Of a stretch of DNA of 64,000 nucleotides, positions 1-15,043 are shown one piece after another. The position numbers and the translations under genes are program-made. Each line of letters opens with the position of its first letter. Position 1 is the stretch's first letter. Source of the DNA: Phanerochaete sordida (taxonomy: Eukaryota > Basidiomycota > Agaricomycetes > Polyporales > Phanerochaetaceae); NCBI GenBank assembly GCA_019973155.2, contig BPQB01000009.1, positions 558,001 to 622,000 on the forward strand, given 5' to 3'. The notes beneath the pieces are model-generated. The model did not search any database. It worked only from the letters and a program-made list of their open reading frames with translations, and was not told the DNA's origin.

Positions 1-627
1 GCTGGGACCTATGCTAGTGCTGATATGAATGCTGCAAGAACGGCCGCCGGTCATGTAGAGGAATGGCCTGGAACAACAAGCTGTTTTACCCGCACACAGG
101 TTGAACCTCTCCTAGGACGACCAAGGACACCGATGCTGTCATATATGCCTCTGCTGGTTGGTGGCTATATCTTCTTTTGTAAGTGGTCAATTCCATCACA
201 TCCAGCGAAGACGACCTGATAGCATAGAATTCGCCAGGACCCCTGATCGACTTTGTTACTACCTAGGAGCATGAGGAGCATGCCCTCGGAAAAGCCTATG
301 CGCCGCGTTCTAGACATGAGAAAATCCACCCATCAAAGCGGTGCTGAATGATGTGCGTCGAAAGAGGGCCGAGTGGCCTTGTCCTCCGAAAAACCCGTGA
401 TTGCTCCGCACTGCCAGATCTCTCGAAAAGGACAGGAAGGTAGGTAGTGTTCTCCGGAGAGCTCGTCGTGCTGACGATTATGACAATATTGGTCTAGATG
501 CACATAGGATATATATACGAGCCGACAAGATTATGGTGCATGAGCCAGCTCTTCATTCAGGTCCACGGCCGCAACACAACACGTTTTCGACACCAAAACT
601 TAGACACAGCACCTTTCGCGCTCCTCA
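1..627. other. No gene recognised
   Basis: No frame here shows a family motif or a convincing exon chain. The short open frames are of random length. The stretch probably holds the promoter of the downstream DUF6533 gene and possibly the 3' end of a gene outside the window. Confidence 0.4.
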
Positions 628-2223
628 ATGGATTCCTCTGGACTTATTGTGCCGAATGTTCAATATGCGTACGTCTACTCCCTGTGCGCCTGCCCAACGC
701 AAGCTCACCGGTGACCAGCATCACTCACCGCTATGTCGACGTTGCGATGCTCGGTAGGTCTACGCTATACGCTGCAAAGATTGGCTTACGGAACCGTCAT
801 ACAGCATTGATCTTTTGCGAGCATATCGCCACCTTCACCGATGAAATTAGGTTCATCTGGCGCCACCGGTTCACGAGCATCAGCGTGCTCTATGTGCTCA
901 GTCGCTACGGCCTCCTTGTCCTCGGCGTGTTGATGGTCGTCAACGACTCTCTTGTGGACTTGCCTGTGAGTATTTTGGCGCAACCCCTCTAGTGTATGTC
1001 TGATCAGTGGCATATGTCTGCGCTCGCAGAGGTGCGTATGCCCCAAGCTATGCCTTCTGAACGCAGGCCTTAAATATTGTGGACGCATACAGCTGCAAGG
1101 TCATATCGAGAATGCAATGGGCCACGATGGTCCTCCTGAACACCCTATTTGGCGGTGCGCCCCGCGCAAATTGCACGCTTGTGCCGCTTGCTGACTGTAC
1201 CCAGCCTTCTCGGCAATCCGAGTTTATGTACTAAGCGGCAAGAACGCAACAATTGCCGCCACCGTTTTCTTCGTTCACGTGGTCATCGTGGCATTAAGCA
1301 TCGTAAGCCCCAAGTCCACCAACATCCAGATATCTGCGCATGAGCAGCTCACGCCACGATTGTGGTTTTGCAGTACCAGTGGGTAGTGCAAGTTGTATTT
1401 GCGCCCTCTGCACCGTTCAGAGGCTGCCAGGCCGGTCCGCCCCTATCGCAATACACACCGATAATGATGTGCGTCGTCGTCGTTTATTCCCGGCTTTGCA
1501 TCGATTTTCATGCAGCGCCTCAACAGAAGTGTGTCTCCGCGCTCATCCCCTATATCTGTAGAGGTTGACTGACACGTCTTCCCAGTGATGACCGTGCAGG
1601 GCGTACTCTACGTGCTATCTGACGTCACGGTCATCGCATTCACCGTCTACAGCACAATGGGGACGCTCCGCAAGGCACCTGCGCGCGCCAAAGTCCAATT
1701 CGCCATAGTATTCATGCGCGACGGTGGGTACTTGTGCAATCCCGAGTAATACACCCGAGCTCATTGTGTTTCTGCCCTCCCCCCTCCCTCCCTTCGACAG
1801 GCAGCATTTACTTTGCGTAAGCACTTGCTCAGGATATCTGCTGCGATGCCCGTACGAGCTGAAGCGTCGCGTCAGGACCATGCTAGTGCTGAGCCTATAT
1901 AGCTTCGTCTACCCGATGGTTACAGCGATCGTACGTGCTTGGCCAACGGTGTCCTTCCCATCGCGCCCGTCTGACGGGCTCACCTGTTTCCAGCCGCTTC
2001 CCTGGATGATGAGCCTCCTGAGCACGTGAGCTGCGGACCACAGTTTATATTGAAGGCCTCGCACTAATTCCCCTAAACCAGCCTCCCATCGATTCTGATA
2101 TCACGCTTTATCCTCAACTTACGGGAGGCGGAGGACAACCTCAGCTATCAAAGCTCGTCGGAATCTGTCATGGCCTCTTTTCCTCTTGCATCTTTCGTCC
2201 AGAGTACCGGGGAAGAGGTCTGA
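628..2223 (+). CDS. DUF6533 multi-pass membrane protein
   Basis: A member of the agaricomycete DUF6533 family: integral membrane proteins with about seven helices and no assigned function. The ATG at 628 opens a short exon. The diagnostic first-domain motif lies around 810-960 and contains DEIRFIWRHR, then SVLYVLSRYG and a helix ending NDSLVDLP, followed by a GTGAGT donor. Later exons encode further hydrophobic segments, including one near 1585-1720. The closing exon (about 2082-2223) carries the typical ISRFILNLRE motif and a short hydrophilic tail ending at TGA 2221-2223. Eight or so exons are needed. The first and last parts are secure, while several middle splice sites are uncertain. An inactivated copy cannot be excluded, because some middle exons match the family only loosely. 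Confidence 0.6.
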
Positions 2224-2880
2224 GCGCAGGCCCTAAAACTCAAATTGTATGCTGCGTCATATTATGCAAATGTAGAGTGGGTCACATGCATCCAGGCATT
2301 CTTGTCCACGAAGCAGGGCAATTCATTTGATGAACGCTCGGCTTGATCCCGGCCGTGCATTGACATGTACATGAAGCTTTTCGTCAGGCATGAAACCTCT
2401 CCACCGCCTCCTCGTTGGCCCTGCGCCGCTTCCGAGCATTCCGCCACGTCTGGAGCAGAAAGACCAGAGCAATCCTTTCATGTCATACAATAAAATCGAA
2501 GCCGAAGTGCGCATTCCCATGCATATATTGGTGACGCGCTCGCTGATCTATCGACTCTGCTGATGATACAGTGCTGCTTCCAGTGCAGCCGCCCGTGCCT
2601 GATACATCGTCGAACCAGGTTGTGATTGACAGCCTTAATTTTTCCAGAAGGTTTGGTTCAGAAGACCACGCGGATTAGCGAGGACGCCTGGTTCTCGGAC
2701 TGCGGTCAAATGTCCATGGGGCTCGGGTAGAATGCAACATGCCAGCGGCTCATGCCATTATCGATACATATACACTGCGCTCTGCCTAGGATCCAGTGCA
2801 CCTCCAGGTAAGTAGCGTTCAACATACCTGCTGCGCAAGACTTCCTCCTCCCCTCATCTTCTGATTCCGGACGGTCATCC
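2224..2880. other. Intergenic, no gene recognised
   Basis: Nothing coding is supported. It holds the 3' flank of the DUF6533 gene and the CT-rich upstream region of the next plus-strand gene. Confidence 0.5.
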
Positions 2881-4659
2881 ATGTTCACCTGCGGCACTCC
2901 TGTCAAAGATAAGGAGCCGCCCTTAGCGGACCATGGCAAGGAAAGGCCCATCCCGCTCACGGCGCGCGCGGGGCACTTCGTCAAGCGGCGCTGCATAGTC
3001 GTTGGCACCACCGTCATCGCTCTCATCGGACTCTACGCCATTGGTACCGTCCTCGTCCTGATCGGGCTCTTCGACGACGGCCTCGAGCGTACCAGAGCTC
3101 TATGGAGAAGCATCCGTGTGCCGGGATTCCACTACGAGCCACTGCCACCACTGTACCCGGAATATCACCGCGCTGAACTTGCACTGCCGCAACACGACCA
3201 TCCAGGCCGTGCTTTCGAAGGCGGCAAGAAACACATGTGGGTCGCGGACCATATGCAATGTGAGTCCTCTTGAATGTGGGGTAGAAATCCGCTCACTGAG
3301 GATGAAGTGTCAGGATTCGGTGATTACATGCAGGACATGATCTTAAATGCTCAGCTGGTATTCGAGACGGGGCGGTCGTGAGTATATATCTTGAATATTG
3401 GCGCGTACATCGATCCTGACCAGCTATTTACAGATACGTATTTGACAACTATACTTGGGACCGCGACGGCCCAGAATACGCAGACTTTCACGGTGTTACC
3501 ATCCCATCAAGGATACCGCTGTCCGCTCTCATATCGGGTATTTTTGCTTTCCATTTATCTTATCGTGTAATATAGACAGATGATTGTGCACTCCGTAGGG
3601 CCTATCGTTGGCGGACCCTTCTTTGACAACGATGGCACACCACGTGCAGTAGTCAAGGAGTACTGGGATCTGATATGCCCTAATCCTACTATCGTACGTG
3701 CTGATGAAATCCGAGAGCTTCGTGGTGAAGGCGCGGACGCACGAAAAATCATCGACGCCTGGGTCAATCATATCAAGGATATTGACGACCCATGTATAAA
3801 GGTCGAACGTCACTCTGGTAGCATCTTCCATATTTCGTGGGTCCGTTTTGCCATCGATACGTGTCTCCAAATCACTAATACGCAAGCAGCATGTTCGGCA
3901 CACCTGGCAAAATCCTACCGATATGGTCATCGCTGTCCCAGTCGCCCATCCTACAACTGTTTGGCTGGAGCTCGCTCGCACACAGGGAGTTCGAAGCCAA
4001 CCGGCACCTCTTCGCGCCTGCGCCACTGGTTGCACCTTACGTGACGGCACCGGATTGTCCGCAGTGCGTCGACCCGCACGCGCACCTCGACAGGCTCCTC
4101 GCGCTGCACATCCCGCACGGCGATTTTCTCCAGCACTGCCCGGACTTCGCGGCACGAGGCGCGGGCTTCAGCGTATTCAACATGTTCCCGAGCTTCCCTG
4201 ACCTGTGGGTCCCGCCGTCGGGCGATGAGGAGCAGAGGCGCGCGGTGTACAGGCGCCGCTGCCGGCCGACGGTCGCGCAGGTCCTCGAGAAGGTCGAGGC
4301 CGTGCGCGCGAGCGCCGCTGGGCGCGGCCTGCGGAGCGTGTACGTCATGTCGAACGCGGACCCCGGGTGGCTCAACGAGCTCAAGGACGCGCTCCGCGCT
4401 GCGGTTGCGTGGGACCAGATCGCGACCAGCCGCGACCTCGTGCTCACGCCCGAGCAGAAGTACACGTCGCAGGCGCTCGATATGCTCATCGGCGAGCGGG
4501 CGGAGGTGCTCATTGGCAATGGCGTAGGTGTAGCTTTCTTTGTGGGGCAAAGGAGGTGGCTGACGATCGTCATCTGTCCAGTTCTCGAGTATGTCATCGA
4601 GCATTGCGATGCTGCGCATGGCGCGCGGGCAGCCGCCTGAAACGATTCGGATGTGGTAG
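2881..4659 (+). CDS. Type II membrane O-fucosyltransferase-fold protein
   Basis: A basidiomycete family related to GDP-fucose protein O-fucosyltransferases, probably acting in the Golgi or ER lumen; no substrate is known. The ATG at 2881 precedes a basic segment and one membrane helix (about residues 42-65, VVGTTVIALIGLYAIGTVLV), giving a type II anchor. Family motifs follow in order: QGFGDYMQ, YVFDNYTWDRDGPEY, IPSRIPLSALISG, VGGPF and DDPCIKV. The large exon from 3891 encodes HIPHGDFLQHC, a run with Cys pairs near PQCVDPH, and YVMSNADPGWL. The final intron (GTAGGT at about 4524 to CAG) joins LIGNG to FSSMSSSIAMLRM, and the protein ends IRMW at TAG 4657-4659. Five or six introns are needed. 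The upstream start is the least certain point. Confidence 0.75.
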
Positions 4660-5517
4660 CGTCGGTTCGGATTCCGCACCTCTGTGCCGTGGAAAGATGG
4701 TGTGATGATTTTAGTTACTCGCATATGTGACTGCTTGGGTTCTCTGGACTGTCCATGCTTCGTACGAAACGGCGGCTCTTGAGTGAACTAGCGGTCGAGA
4801 GTTCCCGGGGTCTCGCTAGGACAGGACAGGGCGCCTGGCCCCGCGGGTTGAATGCAGAGAACAGCGCGTTCTCCAGCACCAACGCCGTCCTATGTCCTGC
4901 CTGTAGGCCTGCACAAGTGACCTGCAGTGGCGTGCTGCGTGCCTTAGGACATGTTCAGCGTATGTTGCGTCGAGGGGCCCTTTAAGTAGTGCATGAATAA
5001 ACTGTCCGCGAATCCCTGACCGCTGTGCCCGTAGCTGCAAGCTGTGAAAACAAAACGTTGTTAAGGAATTTTCGTAGGTTTTCCGCCCAAGCTTGGTCGT
5101 CAGTCGGTCGTTCACGATGCCCCCGGGGGGTTATCCAGGTATTCCCTTGATTTTGTCAATATCAATCATCAACACCGACCTGAAGCTGAAAGCCTGAGAT
5201 TGTAAGCTGCTTGGACAGGATGAAGCAACCACCAGGTACGTACGGTAACAAAGACCGTGACCTCCCTCGTACCTCGTAGTGATTTAACGAAGACTGGCTG
5301 AGGTCGAGAACCGTTTGCAACGTTGATCCCATCACGTGGCGAAAGGATATATCCTTCCGTAACGGGAAATTGCTTTAGCTTCGCAACCGTCTCAAAGGAC
5401 CCTTCGCTGTCTTCGCTCCTTCCACTCCTTCCGTTCCACCCAGCTCAGCACTAGACCCAGCAAAGCTCTCTGCTTCTACCCTTCTCGCTCTCTGTGCACG
5501 AAGCGGATCGCAGCGCC
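4660..5517. other. Intergenic, no gene recognised
   Basis: No supported gene. The last 150 bases are pyrimidine-rich, as is usual just upstream of fungal start codons, and probably hold the mob2 promoter and 5' leader. Confidence 0.5.
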
Positions 5518-6491
5518 ATGTCTTTCTTCAACTCCATCGGGTGCGTGACAGCTGTCTCCCGAAGCCCACATCCCGCTGACACCCATGCTCTGTCGCGCAG
5601 GCGGTCCATGCAGCGCGCCCCGCGCCCGCCAAAGCGGTCCACGACGCCGACGTCCGCGACCTTCCCTGCGGACGTGCAGACGGGCGGCGGCGAGGCGCAG
5701 GACGGCGCGCCGCAGAAGCCGCTGTACCTCTGCAGCCCGTTCGTCGACGCCGCGCTCGTGAAGGGCAACTTCAAGACGATCGTCATGCAGCCGAAGTACA
5801 CGGACATCATGGAGTGGGTCGCCGTGAACGGTGCGTGACGAGCCGCCTGGGGCGCCGCCCGCCGCGCGCTGACGCGCCCGCCAGTCTTCGACTTCTACCA
5901 AAACCTGAACCTGTTCTACGGCGTGCTCGCGGAGTGCTGCACGCAGCACTCATGTCCGTCGATGTCCGCTGGCGCAACGTACGTGGTCGCTGCTGTGGGC
6001 ATGGGCGTGTGCGCTGACTGGCCGCGCCGTGCAGATTGAACTACACCTGGATAAACCAAGATCGCAAGAGCGTGCAGCTCCCTGCACCGACATACATAGA
6101 CTACGTGATGACGTGGGTCCAGAATCTCCTGGACGATGACAACACCTTCCCTACCAAGTCTGGTGCGTCGCCCGCTTCGTCGCCTGTGCGCCAGGACACT
6201 GACATCGTGTGCGTGACAGGCAAGGACTTTGCCCCGACATTCCCCTCGACCGTCAAGCACGTGTACCGCCAGCTGCTCCGCGTCTTCGCGCACCTGTACC
6301 ACGCGCATTACCCGCAGATCCTGCACTTGCGCTCCGAGCCGCACTTCAACTCGCTCTTCGCGCACTTCCTCGCCTTCGGGAAGGAGTACGAGCTTTTGGA
6401 GGTCAAGGATATCAAGGGTCAGCCAGGACAGCTGGTCGCGATCGGCGCGCTCTGGGAGCGGTGGAAGGAGGTCGGCATCCTCGAGGCCTGA
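5518..6491 (+). CDS. mob2: MOB2 kinase activator
   Basis: Mob-family coactivator of NDR/LATS kinases. The Mob2 type pairs with the Cbk1/Orb6 kinase in the RAM/MOR polarity pathway at growth sites. Exon 1 (5518-5540) ends before GTGCGT and joins in frame. The conserved core reads LCSPFVDAALVKGNFKTIV, then DIMEWVAVN, FDFYQNLNLFYGVL, TYIDYVMTWVQNL and FPTKSGKDF. The FVxxALVKGxFKTIV segment and YGVLAE favour Mob2 over Mob1. The zinc site is intact: C-x4-C (CTQHSC) and H-x4-H (HLYHAH). It ends VGILEA at TGA 6489-6491. Five exons give about 230 residues, the normal family length. It faces the cofilin gene tail to tail, so two actin/polarity genes adjoin, though no coregulation can be seen. Confidence 0.88.
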
Positions 6492-6818
6492 GAACCTCCA
6501 AGACTGCTTCGCTGGATAGGGTACATATTTCATGGTTAATCTCTTCAGGACTTCGTGTACATCACCGTCGTTTGGATACTCGCATAATGATTCTGCATGC
6601 TATCTCACAGACGACCGCACGCAGCGCACACCGCCACGAAGCTATCGTCCAGGTTTCCACGTGTGATTCATTTGAATTATTGATGTTTACATCGGCCATC
6701 TTACCGCATCTCTACAATGTTGATATCGATAATACCAGTGGGAATGCGTTCGTAGAGAGTAGAGGAGTGCAATAGAAGTAACGTAGAGGGGAGCGCAGTA
6801 ACCAATTAGGGGATCCCT
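6492..6818. other. Convergent 3' flanks
   Basis: AT-richer spacer between the convergent mob2 and cofilin stop codons. No coding signal is seen. Confidence 0.5.
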
Positions 6819-7402
6819 TTACCGGGAGTTGCGCTTCGCCTTCTCGAGCACTGGAGATTATGGGTCAGACGGGGTGTACAGGAGCACATGCACGATGCTC
6901 ACCGTTCACGAATTCCAGGTCCTCCTCGTCGTTGCCTTGGATCTCCAACGCGACGCCGAGACGCGCCTTCAAGGCGTTGTTCGACGCGGAGTACACCATG
7001 CGCTGCTTAATGGAGGACTGGCCAGGCGACCTGCGTGACATCGCGCGGCATGAGGCGTGGCACAGGGGATCGCACAGCGGGGCACGCACCAGTAGACGAA
7101 GACGACCTTGTTCCTCTTTCCACCATCGTCAGCCTCGTACTCGAGATCGTAGACGGCCCATCTGCACTGGTCGTTGGGGAACTCCTTGATGAAGAGCTCG
7201 TAGTCCGCGTCCTGGGAGGTCTTGAGGACGACGATCTCGGTGAAGGTGGGGTTGAGGCCGTAGACGACGTATTTGTGCTTCCTCTTCATGAGCTCCTGGT
7301 AGCTGGTGATGCAGTCATCGGAGACGGAGACGCCGCTGGACTGCGGGCGGGTCGCGTGAGCACAGCGGGCGGCGGCGCGGGGCGGCTGCGGGGGCGTACC
7401 AT
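6819..7402 (-). CDS. cof1: ADF/cofilin
   Basis: Actin-depolymerising factor that binds ADP-actin and severs filaments in the cytoplasm. Four exons are predicted: 7400-7402 (the ATG alone, followed by GTACGC), 7090-7340, 6903-7030 and 6819-6850, giving 137 residues. The protein begins MSSGVSVSDDC, the usual Ser-rich cofilin start. It then carries YVVYGLNPTFTEIVV, CRWAVYDLEYE, KRNKVVFVYW and the actin-binding helix IKQRMVYSASNNALK, and ends VLEKAKRNSR at TAA 6819-6821. Length and all core motifs are normal. The start-codon-only first exon is supported by the clean CAG acceptor next to SSGV and by the same structure in the second cofilin gene at 62.6 kb. Confidence 0.92.
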
Positions 7403-9083
7403 GGTGTGTAGGCGTGCGCGAAGATGTATGCGAGAGGGAAGGTGCTGGCGGCGAGTTCGAGTGACGGGTGTGGGCGAGAGCGACGAGACACATATTATAG
7501 CCCGTATCAAGATGGCCCGGCGATTGCCACCCCGATTGGGACCCGGACGCGGCGCGTCCCCCGCGCAGTCCGAACGTCCTTGTCCGCATCCTCCGCAGCC
7601 CCCGTCCCCGTCCAGCCCGCCCTACGTCCCGGAAGGCGACTGTATGCTGCACGAAATACACCGCCGTCGTCATGCGCAACGTCCAGGCTGAACCGACGCC
7701 CCCTGATGTCGTGCGAGCGACGCGACAGTACCAGCACTCGGCGGTCCGTCTATGCACGTTTGACGCATATATGCGGTCCTTGGCACGCGCAGTCGTGTGC
7801 TGCGTCGCAGGAGAGGTGCTGCTGGGCATAAGATGCCTCGCAGTCGTTGCGCGCGCACAGCATCGCTGCTCCGCGAGGTGTACCAGGCTTGGCTGCTTGT
7901 GCAGGTGCGGAGTGCTCCCGCTCGGCGTCCTGTCTTGAAGCTGACGATGAAAGCTGTGTAGAGACCATGTGTGCTTATTAGCAACCTGTATGCGCGAGAC
8001 GCAGATAGCGCTGTGCTTACCGAGGTCCCAAGTGTTGAGTTCACTTGCTCCCGGAGCCGCTGGAAGAGACAATATGCACCGTTACTCTCGCGTGGGCACA
8101 GATTCGGTGGACTGGCAAGGTACTGGCAAGCAGAGCACTTGCTCTGGTATGACGCGTCGAGAGCCCCTTGATGTCTCCTCCTAAGAGCCCGCGAACCGAG
8201 GATCGCCATACGCACTGCGATCCGCGCCGCGCATGAGCACCCGAAAGCTTCTCACATCTTCTTACATCTCGCGTCCCCCCAGACTTCCCGGCGGCAAGTA
8301 CGTGGGCGCCGCCCCCGAGGCTCAGGACCGCCACCGCATCCGCGCCGACTGACCTGACGTCCTTGCATCCGCGCAAGCGCTCCGCACATCGCCAAACCGA
8401 CCATCCCGCCTGGCGTCGGCACTTTGCCTGTTACGGCTTCATTGTGGAGGCGGGCAGCCAAATTGGGTCGTACGCGCCTCCACAGGACGCACCGTTCCGC
8501 CACCAGGTGGTTGTCCTGCTCCAGGATCTCGAGGTGGCGACGCCCCATTTGCACTCGCACCGTCGAGGCACCCGCGCCGTTGCGATCATAATACGCCAGC
8601 GGTGAGCAGCCCTCGGTCCTGCTCCGAACTCCGTCATACTGAGAGCCCTGCCCTTCGTAGCTTTGCTCGTCTGAGTCCGCTCAGACCCACGTCGGACGTG
8701 GTCGCTCGACACAGGCCTAGCTCGTCGTCGGAACCGGCCCTACGGTGACCGTCCTAATTTGGACGCTAGAGCGACGATGGCGCGTTATACCTTGTGCGGC
8801 CCTCCCCGCAATGACCGCATGCGGATCGTCGCCGGAGAAGTCCTGACGGACTTGGCTCCGCGGAGGGCCTCTCCACCGTTCGCCCGTGCCTGTGAACGGA
8901 TACTTTGTGGCTCTCGGCCGCTGCCAGGCACGGTGCAAGGGATCGCGAGCGGATGTCCGTTGTGGTCGAACTGACGTCTCTCGCCGCCGCTATGCAGACC
9001 CGACGCCCGAGGATAAAAGGCCACAAGCCATGTTCTGGGTCCTCACCGAACAGCACACACTCTAGGCACAGCTCGTCTTCACC
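7403..9083. other. Gene-poor 1.7-kb spacer
   Basis: No protein family could be recognised in any frame. Several open frames exist only because the DNA is GC-rich. The left end should hold the cofilin promoter and the right end the promoter of the repeat-protein gene. Confidence 0.4.
9013..9019 (+). promoter_or_regulatory. TATA-like box of the GDGT-repeat gene
   Basis: ATAAAAG lies 65-71 bases upstream of the ATG at 9084, a plausible core-promoter spacing in fungi. It is a single weak motif, inferred only from its sequence and position. Confidence 0.35.
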
Positions 9084-12438
<3,355 letters not shown>

Positions 12439-14198
12439 CAGGACGCTTCGGCAGGCTAAATGCGACCACAATTTGTACTTATATCTCGATGTTTTGCACC
12501 CGTGTATATCCTTTGCTCCTCTGTTGCAATCTATGCCATAACTCGTCATTGGATGCGCACGACACTGCACGAAGTCTATCGAAGTTTTGTTTACTCTGCC
12601 TCGTGTGTTTTTCGATCCCTTATTGAGTCTCCACTAAGTCTTCCTCTATAATTACACTGCCAACGTCCTTGTCGTAGCGTTCGCGGATGTCATGCCTGTA
12701 AGCAAGCGGTAGCAGCAATGGCATGGCGCATAATGTGCGGTCTGAGTGCCGATGCTGCTCAATCCGCGAAACGACGGAAGCGGTGTCCCGTCGTGTACGC
12801 GCGCTGCCTAAAGCTCGCCACCGTTGCTGTGAATGCAGACAGACGGCGGCGGCTGATATATCCATCATCTGAAAGGGCGCCGTCCGATTCGCGTCGGCGG
12901 TACGAACGACGGCAGCATATGTTTGTACATGCGTCACCGCATCGCCGCCGTCGCGCGTGCAGCTGTAGAGCGGCGACGGTGTCCGTGGTCCAAACGCTGT
13001 CGCAGCTGCGGCGGCGACATAGGTGGGGTGCTAGAAGACAGCCGTCAGCGCGGCGCAGTATCAATGGAGCAGGCAGCGACGCGGATTATGTGTTGCCCAA
13101 AGTCCACTGCACCTCCGACGGCGGAGGGACGACGTTCACATATCGTCCGAGGACCGCCGTCACTCCCGCAGCAGTAGAGGAACAGCGTCGTTCGATGCAC
13201 GCCGCTGCAGCTTTGGTGCTGCAGCGGACGTTTGTACTGCGGGTACCTTCAGACCGCTGGGTCGTGAGTGCGAGGGGTACGAGCGGTGGAGGACTTCGTG
13301 AGATGAACGTTTGATATGAGACGCAGATGTGCGATGGGCTGTAGCGTATAAGCGTCACTTACCGCAGAATGACAGGCTGTAAGCGCACTGTTAGTCGAAA
13401 CTTCTGCGCCACTTTCAACGTCCATTCCTGAACACTGGCGGCGGCACGGTAGCCAGTCGCGCGGTGGCACGCGAGAAGGCGCCTGCGCGGTCCTGCCCGC
13501 GGATGCCGCATTTCTCTGTGTCAATGGCGTTGGCATGTATGAGATACGGCGCGTCGGCCAGTTGGCTGGCTGACTGGTCGGAGGAGGCAGCAAAATAGAG
13601 AGGCGCGAACGCAAGTCTCTGATGCGCCGCGCGCGCGCGCGCACCGAGTCCACCTTAGCACCCAATTGACCCAAGCGATGGCAACGTGGGCGAGCACAAG
13701 GTGAAAGTCGCGCCTTTGGCCGACGAGTTAGTCAATCTGCTAGGGCAAATCACGGTTCACCCGTGTCGGAAATCCCAAATTGACGTTGCAAGACGCCAAG
13801 CTTGAGACGCTCTGGGGACCGGTCTTGACACCGCTTGTCAAGAGCCACGCGTTGATTCCAAGTCCTTACAAGGCAGGTCTCATGGTCTGAAGGTCTCCCA
13901 AGTATTGATGGCGAGATTTCCAGAGCCGAGAGACCTGCAAAGCGCACAGGTACCCGTCCCAACGGCTTGCAACGTCGGGCACTGGTGGCAGGGGGCTCAG
14001 AGGCTGTCACGCGCTTCGAGACGACCAGTTGTGGAGGACACTTAGAGCTTTCGCGCGAAGCCCGATAGATCTCGGGTAGAGCCAAATCCCTAAATTGGAC
14101 TCCAAGTTCAACTTCGCACCTCGTCGCGTCTTCTTCCGCTACCTCCATCATCCCTTCCGCCTCCCCGCCCTCGCTCCCCGCCCTGCTCCTCGCGCGCG
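12439..14198. other. Gene-poor 1.8-kb spacer
   Basis: No recognisable gene. The 12.7-13.3 kb part is rich in CGG/CGT triplets, which open long frames on both strands without any family motif. A minus-strand frame of 203 codons (13750-14361) shows no domain and is not called. Confidence 0.4.
13628..13642. repeat. (CG)7 dinucleotide run
   Basis: An alternating CG tract of 15 bases in noncoding DNA. Such tracts can adopt Z-form DNA; no function is claimed. Confidence 0.7.
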
Positions 14199-14441
14199 AT
14201 GTGCGCTCTGGTACGTCGTATATCTCACCGCTGCTCGACGTCTCTAACCGTCTTGGTGTTGCAGCTCGCGCATCATCGTACCTCGGAGCGTCAGGGAGAT
14301 GCGCAGATGGTGTTGACTCAGGTACGTCTTGCATGTCCCTCCTCTCCTGTATCATGCTCACACATTTTACTTCAGATGCATTGTCCAGCTAGGACACTCT
14401 TCAACGGCGTGGTCGTGCACGACCGATGCAAGTCAAGGTGA
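14199..14441 (+). CDS. Possible small three-exon gene (hypothetical)
   Basis: Exons 14199-14210, 14265-14321 and 14376-14441 are separated by two 54-bp introns. Both introns start GTACGT and have pyrimidine-rich ends at TTGCAG and TTCAG. They join in frame to a 44-residue peptide beginning MCALLAHHR and ending CKSR at TGA. A CT-rich tract sits just upstream of the ATG, as in many fungal promoters. Because both introns are multiples of three, the unspliced frame is also open (80 codons). No family is recognised, so this may be an untranslated leader or a chance frame. Confidence 0.25.
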   Translation: MCALVRRISHRCSTSLTVLVLQLAHHRTSERQGDAQMVLTQVRLACPSSPVSCSHILLQMHCPARTLFNGVVVHDRCKSR

Positions 14442-15043
14442 CCGGGCGGCGGCGCAGGCATACGACGTCCTCTTAGGTAGCTGATGTAGTAGACGGCCCA
14501 TGTACTGTAGTATCCCCTGCCTGCAATATATTGTCTCATTTCTACTACATTTTCGTGGATGATATGGCCGTGGATGGGGCCCGGAATGAGCCACGGTGTC
14601 CCAAGCGACACGGCGCTCTTGACACGACTTGCAACACACCTCGGCGGTCTTGGAACGCTCAGGGTCCGTCTGGCGATAATTTGGTTCAAATTGGAAGGCC
14701 TTGACAGCGGTCCGGGCGTCTTGGCGCCTGGAGACCCATTGAGACGCCTTGCCATGCACGGGGACAATTTCCGACACGTGGAAAGGACATGGTGAGGACG
14801 GCCGGAAGTCGCGAACGCGGTGCGCGAATAGGCGTGAATCAAGTTGACGCTGACATAAGCAGCCTCGCTGACCTGCGCCGTGCGCCGTAAGGCAGGGGTT
14901 GGCACTGTGTACTGCGAGTGCACCAAAAGGATATCTGGAGTATCATGCTGCTATCGCCCTTAACTCCAACGCCTCGGCCCTCAACGTTTCGTAGCTAACG
15001 GTAGCAAAACTTCGGAAGGATAGCCAAGAGGAGCAAAATAACT
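14442..15043. other. Intergenic, no gene recognised
   Basis: No supported gene. The stretch precedes the 3' end of the minus-strand tRNA. Confidence 0.4.

Noticed and set aside
12718..13314. Plus-strand frame of 198 codons, Arg-rich
   Set aside because: The codons are dominated by CGN from a CGG-rich tract; there is no domain and the opposite strand is equally open.
13750..14361. Minus-strand frame of 203 codons, Arg/Ser/Glu-rich
   Set aside because: No motif, no splice chain, and it overlaps a plus-strand CT-rich promoter-like tract. It is best explained by GC-rich noncoding DNA.
13740..14800. Possible inverted similarity between 13.74-13.87 kb and 14.70-14.79 kb (both contain TTTCCGACACG near Lys/Gly-rich frames)
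   Set aside because: Only short matches could be found by eye; a dot plot would be needed to claim a repeat or transposon terminus.
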